Below, in pieces: positions 6,626 through 10,574 of a DNA stretch of 10,574 bases (within the stretch, counting starts at the first letter, position 1; every line of letters begins with the position of its first letter). The DNA is from JBLHGU01 sp047615875 (GTDB lineage: Bacteria > Pseudomonadota > Gammaproteobacteria > Arenicellales > CAJQKF01), in the NCBI GenBank assembly GCA_047615875.1, contig JBLHGU010000173.1, forward strand, positions 1 to 10,574. The letters are read 5' to 3'. Position numbers and translations under genes: made by a program. Below the pieces are notes generated by a model. The model had not been told where the DNA came from and did not search any database. It worked only from the letters and a program-made list of their open reading frames with translations.

Positions 6626-7876
6626 CTAATTTATGAGACTTTGAAAAACGGATAATAATTGGTCATGATTACGCCTGGTACAAAAATATTCCTCAGCGTA
6701 TTCTCGCCCATGGGCGGCAAGCTGTTTTAGATGATCTTTATCCTGCCAAAGGTCGAGTATAGACTGTGTCATAGCGTGCAGGTCTTCAACCACTTCAATG
6801 TGTGTACCTGACTCGAGGCCAAGACCTTCACAGCCTTTGGCTGTCGACACCACTGGCTTGGACATTGCCAGAGCTTCCATAATTTTGAAACGTACACCGG
6901 CACCATATCGCAGCGGCACCACCACAATATCCGAGCTGTCTAAATAGGGCCTGACGTCGCTGACTAAACCTGTAACAAGCACACCGGGGCTATTCCTGGT
7001 AAGTTCAGGGATGTCCGACCTCTCGCGATAATCACCGACTATTAAAAACCGCGCATCGGGATGCTGACTACGAATGTGAGGAAACACCTGGGTCGCGAAT
7101 TCGACTGCAGCATCGCCGATATGCTCAACAAAAAGCGCACCGATATATATTAATACGGGTGAGCCCTGGCAGAGAATCGGTTCAAAAATAGTACTATTGT
7201 AAAAGCCTAAGTCTACCCCTGCATAGTTCACAATAGCCTTTTGCTTAGGATAATGATGATTAATATCCTGACACTCTAATGGCGATACGCATACTATCAG
7301 GTTGCTGTTTCGGATGGCTTTTCTAACCTGACGACTTACCTGGAATAAATCTAATACTCTGCCGATGCCTTTTAACCAACGACCGTTGCGAAAATGAGAC
7401 TTTGTAAGTCCAAAGTAATAACGTATTTCGTTATTATGGTTACATAACACCAGCTTAGCTGGAGATTGCGTTATCAATGGATGAAACCAATGCGCATGAT
7501 GGAATTCAATCAAATCAAATTGTCCACTCTGAACCAACGCAACCAGATCGGGGTGGTGATAGAAAGCATGAAAAATAGATTTAAAATCTGCTACACATGG
7601 TTCTCTCAACCAATTTATTATTCGATTTTCCCTGTGCTGATTCTGCGCGCTGCAGTCTACTCCCAAACAGGTGCAAAAAGATTGCAGGAGTCGCATAGAT
7701 TCACTATCATCAGGCGTAATAACCGGGGCGCAGAAAGTGATGTCGAAAGCATCTCTCAAGTTTATAATCCGGTTATAAATTACCACTTTGGCACCACTAT
7801 TGGGCGGCATAACCGGATAGAAATTTATGATCAGCAGTTTAGGTTTATTTCGGGCAGTGGTATTAGTCAATATCAA
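6626..7876 (-). CDS. Family 4 glycosyltransferase (GT-B)
   Basis: The first gene of the minus-strand operon encodes 416 residues. The N-terminal Rossmann domain has PKLLIINFYPVMPPNSGAKV (12-31), then FDLIEFHHAHWF and LVLCNHNNEIRYYF (142-155), the HNxExRY pattern of this subgroup. The C-terminal domain starts with VLIYIGALFVEHIGDAAVEF (241-260) and DARFLIVGD. It ends with VVPLRYGAGVRFKIMEALAM (319-338) and SKPVVST, the donor-binding loop with the R/K pair and conserved glutamate 334. It is complete and should act in the cytoplasm as a retaining glycosyltransferase; sugar unknown. No ATG lies at the expected start. TTG at 7876 and TTG at 7870 are both possible, and the second has a GAG nine bases upstream. 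It shares a 51-base divergent region with the plus-strand GT4 gene. Confidence 0.88.
   Translation of the reverse strand: MILTNTTARNKPKLLIINFYPVMPPNSGAKVVIYNRIINLRDAFDITFCAPVITPDDSESMRLLQSFCTCLGVDCSAQNQHRENRIINWLREPCVADFKSIFHAFYHHPDLVALVQSGQFDLIEFHHAHWFHPLITQSPAKLVLCNHNNEIRYYFGLTKSHFRNGRWLKGIGRVLDLFQVSRQVRKAIRNSNLIVCVSPLECQDINHHYPKQKAIVNYAGVDLGFYNSTIFEPILCQGSPVLIYIGALFVEHIGDAAVEFATQVFPHIRSQHPDARFLIVGDYRERSDIPELTRNSPGVLVTGLVSDVRPYLDSSDIVVVPLRYGAGVRFKIMEALAMSKPVVSTAKGCEGLGLESGTHIEVVEDLHAMTQSILDLWQDKDHLKQLAAHGREYAEEYFCTRRNHDQLLSVFQSLIN
7838..7866 (+). promoter_or_regulatory. Candidate promoter of the plus-strand GT pair
   Basis: TTTAGG (7838-7843), a 17-base spacer and TATTAG (7861-7866) preceded by TG at 7858-7859 resemble a sigma70 promoter with an extended -10. 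The start would lie near 7873, about 55 bases before the ATG. It overlaps the beginning of the divergent gene. Judged by eye only. Confidence 0.3.
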
Positions 7877-7927
7877 TTACTCGTTGAGTAACTGATATTT
7901 TCGACTGCCAACTGCAAATAGTTCTCG

Positions 7928-8971
7928 ATGTTATATAAAAAAATCGTTGTTCTGTGTGAGGACTTACCAAATCCCAGACACTCATCAGGTGAATTAAGAT
8001 TCTGGCATATACTTCGTGGACTAAATTCTCTCACCAGTGAATTACTGATTTTATCCAAATCTTTGCATACAAATCTGGACCTCTCTGAGTTCAATATCAG
8101 ACCGATTAGCCAGTTGGATACACATCTCGAAAATACAAGCATTGTTTTTGGGGAGTTTTGGTTCATGATTGAATATTTACGGCCGTTCAAAAATCGTGGA
8201 ATACCCATTATTATCGATAGCGTTGATATCGAATTTCACCGGCGCGATCGACAAACATCATTATTAGGAAATTGCGTCGACTATACCGCAGATGATCGAC
8301 GTACTGAAATTGAGGCGTATAAAGTCGCAGACTGCGTGATAACCGTAAGCCAACAGGACAGTGATGTAATTCGTACTATCGCTAACAAGATAGCCATACT
8401 ACCGAATATTTTTCAGGCACAAGCAAATCTCCCAGAATTTAGTCAACGTAAAGGCATATGTTTCGTTGGCAGCTTTCCCCACTTCCCAAATGTCGATGGA
8501 TTGCGTTGGTATCGAGATGAGGTGCTACCCAGAATAGCCGATTTGCCTCATGATTTTATTGGCATCGATGCCCCATCTGATATTCAATCCATGCAGGGCT
8601 TCAGGGGGTGGGTAGATGACTCTTCAGGTTGGGTTAAAAATGCCCGAATATGTGTCGCACCGCTACGTTTTGGAGCCGGCTTGAAAGGCAAAGTGCTGGA
8701 GGGACTGGCCTGCGCTACCCCAGTGGTCACTACATCTGTCGGCTACGAGGGATACGATTATTTTGACCATGGACAAAGTGTTGTTGTGGCAAATTCTGCG
8801 TGCGAAATGGCCGACCGAATCCGTGAAATCTATTTTGATGAAGATATCTGGACCGAACTATCATTAAACGGTCTGGTTCTCGCCTCACAATTTTCCCCGA
8901 AGGTGAATCAGCGGCGATTGGAAAAGATTCTTGAAGACACTGTAGCCACCCATCGGCTGGCCTTAGTATGA
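7928..8971 (+). CDS. Family 4 glycosyltransferase (GT-B)
   Basis: The protein has 347 residues from the ATG at 7928. KIVVLCEDLPNPRHSSGELR is the first strand and acceptor loop of a GT-B fold, with HSSGE (18-22). IIIDSVDIEFHRRDRQ (94-109) is the DSVDxxFxR block seen in one GT4 group. ADCVITVSQQDSDVI closes the first domain. KGICFVGSFPHFPNVDGLRW (175-194) opens the second, and CVAPLRFGAGLKGKVLEGLA (242-261) plus CATPVVTTSVGYEG carries the donor-binding loop and glutamate 258. All parts are present. It is related in plan to the GT4 encoded divergently next to it (same PLRxGAGxxxKxxE loop) but has a different N-terminal half, so they are not a recent duplication. The next gene starts within its stop (ATGA), which implies coupling. 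Sugar specificity is unknown. Confidence 0.88.
   Translation: MLYKKIVVLCEDLPNPRHSSGELRFWHILRGLNSLTSELLILSKSLHTNLDLSEFNIRPISQLDTHLENTSIVFGEFWFMIEYLRPFKNRGIPIIIDSVDIEFHRRDRQTSLLGNCVDYTADDRRTEIEAYKVADCVITVSQQDSDVIRTIANKIAILPNIFQAQANLPEFSQRKGICFVGSFPHFPNVDGLRWYRDEVLPRIADLPHDFIGIDAPSDIQSMQGFRGWVDDSSGWVKNARICVAPLRFGAGLKGKVLEGLACATPVVTTSVGYEGYDYFDHGQSVVVANSACEMADRIREIYFDEDIWTELSLNGLVLASQFSPKVNQRRLEKILEDTVATHRLALV
7932..7960 (-). promoter_or_regulatory. Candidate promoter of the minus-strand glycan operon
   Basis: On the minus strand CTCACA (7960-7955), 17 bases, then TATATA (7937-7932) give four of six matches in each sigma70 box. Transcription would start near 7925, about 50 bases before the TTG start. 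It lies in the first codons of the divergent gene, so the two candidate promoters face each other. Weak evidence. Confidence 0.25.
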
Positions 8972-9846
8972 GTGAAAAACAAGCTCGCTCACCTGTTCTC
9001 CCAGGACGACTGGATACAGGATATGTGTCAACTGGCGAAGAAATTGCCATTGTAGTTTTAAACTGGAACGGTGTTTATTTTCTTCAACGAGCGTTGGAGT
9101 CCATTGTTCGCTTCACCAATAGTAATTATCAGTTAGTGCTGATTGATAATGGCTCTACAGACAAGTCGAAAGATTTTATTGAAGATTTTGTTCAGGACAA
9201 CAAGGAGTTGAATACTACATGTCTCGATTTTTCTGAGAACATTTACTTTTCCCGAGCCTTCAATCAAGGGATCAAAGCAACATTAGATTCCGTTCGCTAC
9301 GTGGTGGTCTTTTGCAATGACGTAGAAGTTAAACAAATAAACTGGCTCAATGAACTGCTTTCAACAATGCAGGAGACTAATGCTGCCTTGGTGGGTAATA
9401 CGCACACTGCCTATGTTACCGACGAGCAACGGGAGATTTACCAGAACAACCATCCAGATTATGATGATGTAGTCATCAGTCAGGCCATGAGGAAATTTCT
9501 GAACAAAGCCGATGCCAGTTATACACAGGTTGACGGATACTGCTATATGTTGGACAAGAACCAGCTTGTAGAGTCGGGTCTGTTTTTGCAAGGCGGTGAT
9601 TTTTACCAGTACAATTCCGACTGGGAGTTGTATATGCGCTTAAATGCACTGGGGCTAAGTATAGAACAACATCTACCCAAAGTGCACCACTGGCATAGTT
9701 TGTCCGAGCTAATAGCACTGTATCCCGATCGCTACGTAGAGCTCATTATGGCGCTTCAGGATCCTCAGGTTTTAAAACGTTATCTGGATGTGGGGCGACC
9801 ACTGTTTTCGGAAGAGTCAGGGTTTCGATCCAGCCAATTATCTTAG
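8968..9846 (+). CDS. Family 2 glycosyltransferase (CND type)
   Basis: A 292-residue GT-A enzyme. After about 23 polar residues without known features, IAIVVLNWNGVYFLQRALES (26-45) and LVLIDNGSTDKSKDFI (57-71) form the nucleotide-binding half. FSRAFNQGIKA precedes VVVFCNDVEVK (112-122), where CND replaces the more common NND or NPD as the metal-binding motif. VDGYCYMLDK and YNSDWELYMRLNALG (215-229) carry the acidic pair expected near the catalytic base. HHWHS (240-244) fits the histidine of the family. It is probably cytoplasmic and transfers a single sugar. It is translationally coupled to the GT4 upstream. The stop at 9844-9846 overlaps, tail to tail, the stop of the opposing gene. The ATG at 8968 lacks a clear Shine-Dalgarno, in keeping with coupling. 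Confidence 0.88.
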   Translation: MSEKQARSPVLPGRLDTGYVSTGEEIAIVVLNWNGVYFLQRALESIVRFTNSNYQLVLIDNGSTDKSKDFIEDFVQDNKELNTTCLDFSENIYFSRAFNQGIKATLDSVRYVVVFCNDVEVKQINWLNELLSTMQETNAALVGNTHTAYVTDEQREIYQNNHPDYDDVVISQAMRKFLNKADASYTQVDGYCYMLDKNQLVESGLFLQGGDFYQYNSDWELYMRLNALGLSIEQHLPKVHHWHSLSELIALYPDRYVELIMALQDPQVLKRYLDVGRPLFSEESGFRSSQLS

Positions 9847-10574
9847 GTGTGGCGCCTGAGTAAGGAACCAAAAATGACATAGAAATCGCTCTCGAGCGAC
9901 CTGTAAGTCCTTTCTGAGTACGATGTTGTTTGGTTGGGCGACCTGGAAACAGCTCATTCGTATCACTTTGAGCAGGTGATATGGCATCAGAATCAGCCAC
10001 AGCATGATAGTTTTAAACCTCCCAGTGTGCTTGCTGTGATAGCGGTACAGTGAGCGTATAAAATACCAACTGGCTTGTTGTCCTTGGGGCATGCTATGGG
10101 CTCCGCTGTGCTGACACGACTGGTTACCCAGATAATGCACTTGCCAATCTTGCCCGAGGGCGCGTTGACAATAGTCGGTTTCCTCAAAGTATAGAAAATA
10201 GTTCTCGTCAAATTGCCCAATTTGCTCGAACAAAGTCCTGCGAAATAAAAAACAAGCACCTTGCACCATGGCGACAGATTGTTGTTTTTTTCGTTGTTCT
10301 TGCGTCTGAAAATATTGTTTAATCAGACGATGGTTGGGAAAGTATCGACCCAGTCGAGTGTATTCAAACATAGCCTGACCAAAACCAGGAGCGATTCCTG
10401 TTGCCGAGCAGTCCCGTTGCAGATCACCATTTTCATCAAACAAGCCAGGACCAACGATACCAACCCTGGGATGCCGTTCCATATAATCGATCAGTTCTGT
10501 AAGCGTATCCTCGTAGAGCGCTGCGTCTGGATTTAAGAGCAGGGAATAGTTGGAATTAGACCTCTCGAGACCCT
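9838..10574 (-). CDS. Family 2 glycosyltransferase, rhamnosyltransferase-like (5' end outside window)
   Basis: The frame is open to the right edge, so the start and the first roughly 70 residues are missing; about 244 residues are visible. An internal ATG at 10482 is not the true start, because the sequence before it is clearly family sequence: NYSLLLNPDAALYEDTLTEL, with NPD (visible residues 14-16) as metal-binding motif. VGIVGPGLFDENGDLQRDC, VQGACFLFRRTLFEQIGQFD and YFLYFEETDYCQRA (ED pair at about 131) follow in the usual order. QHSGAHS and FIRSLYRYHSKHTG match the tail of WcaA/rhamnosyltransferase-like enzymes. A hydrophobic stretch TIMLWLILMPYHLLKVI near visible residues 188-204 could anchor it to the membrane. 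It converges on the plus-strand GT2, with a 9-base overlap of coding sequence. It probably belongs to a second minus-strand operon that extends beyond this window. Confidence 0.88.
   Translation of the reverse strand, partial: GLERSNSNYSLLLNPDAALYEDTLTELIDYMERHPRVGIVGPGLFDENGDLQRDCSATGIAPGFGQAMFEYTRLGRYFPNHRLIKQYFQTQEQRKKQQSVAMVQGACFLFRRTLFEQIGQFDENYFLYFEETDYCQRALGQDWQVHYLGNQSCQHSGAHSMPQGQQASWYFIRSLYRYHSKHTGRFKTIMLWLILMPYHLLKVIRMSCFQVAQPNNIVLRKDLQVARERFLCHFWFLTQAPHLR

Noticed and set aside
7466..7891. Plus-strand open frame of 141 codons antisense to the GT4 gene
   Set aside because: It lies wholly opposite a complete, motif-bearing glycosyltransferase and shows no domain, signal or convincing composition of its own.
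10261..10536. Plus-strand 91-codon open frame
   Set aside because: It lies opposite the conserved part of the partial GT2 gene and has no features of its own.
1..10574. CRISPR arrays, tRNA or rRNA genes
   Set aside because: No regularly spaced repeats, cloverleaf-like segments or rRNA signatures were seen on reading the window; only short isolated repeats are present.

Overview
The window is bacterial accessory DNA. It is dominated by a glycan-assembly locus with eight glycosyltransferase genes and one radical SAM gene. A degraded left flank carries a truncated protease, two decayed pseudogenes and a small PAS protein. The glycosyltransferase and PAS sequences look like those of a Gram-negative bacterium, most likely a proteobacterium of moderate GC content. 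No rRNA, tRNA or housekeeping gene is present to fix the lineage. Most starts have only weak Shine-Dalgarno sequences, and several TTG starts seem to be used.

Left flank (1-1776). On the minus strand there is a fragment of a zinc-ribbon-like protein with a stop and a frameshift, then the C-terminal part of a trypsin-like protease that keeps the active serine but has lost the rest of its catalytic domain. After a 250-base spacer with a perfect tandem 13-mer comes a plus-strand stand-alone PAS protein, LOV-like but without the photoactive cysteine. The next 430 bases are a decayed, internally deleted IS5-family transposase remnant. This flank looks like a zone of gene decay and insertion.

Main operon, minus strand (7876 to 1777). 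Six tightly packed genes: a GT4 glycosyltransferase, a radical SAM protein with an N-terminal Rossmann-like region, a short GT-B glycosyltransferase, and three GT2 enzymes (NND-type, WaaE-like and NDD-type). Start/stop overlaps (TAATG, an 8-base overlap, a 16-codon leader frame ending in ATGA) point to one coupled transcript. A 10-bp stem sits on the last stop codon.

Right part. Only 51 bases upstream of that operon, a divergent plus-strand pair begins (GT4 at 7928, GT2 at 8968, joined by ATGA). It converges, with overlapping stop codons, on a further minus-strand GT2 that runs off the window edge. 

Taken together, the genes could add several sugars in sequence to a lipid carrier, polysaccharide or surface protein. 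The radical SAM enzyme would be a candidate for an unusual modification of a sugar or of the acceptor. No flippase, polymerase, ligase or nucleotide-sugar synthesis gene is in the window, so the final product (O-antigen, exopolysaccharide or protein glycan) cannot be decided from here.
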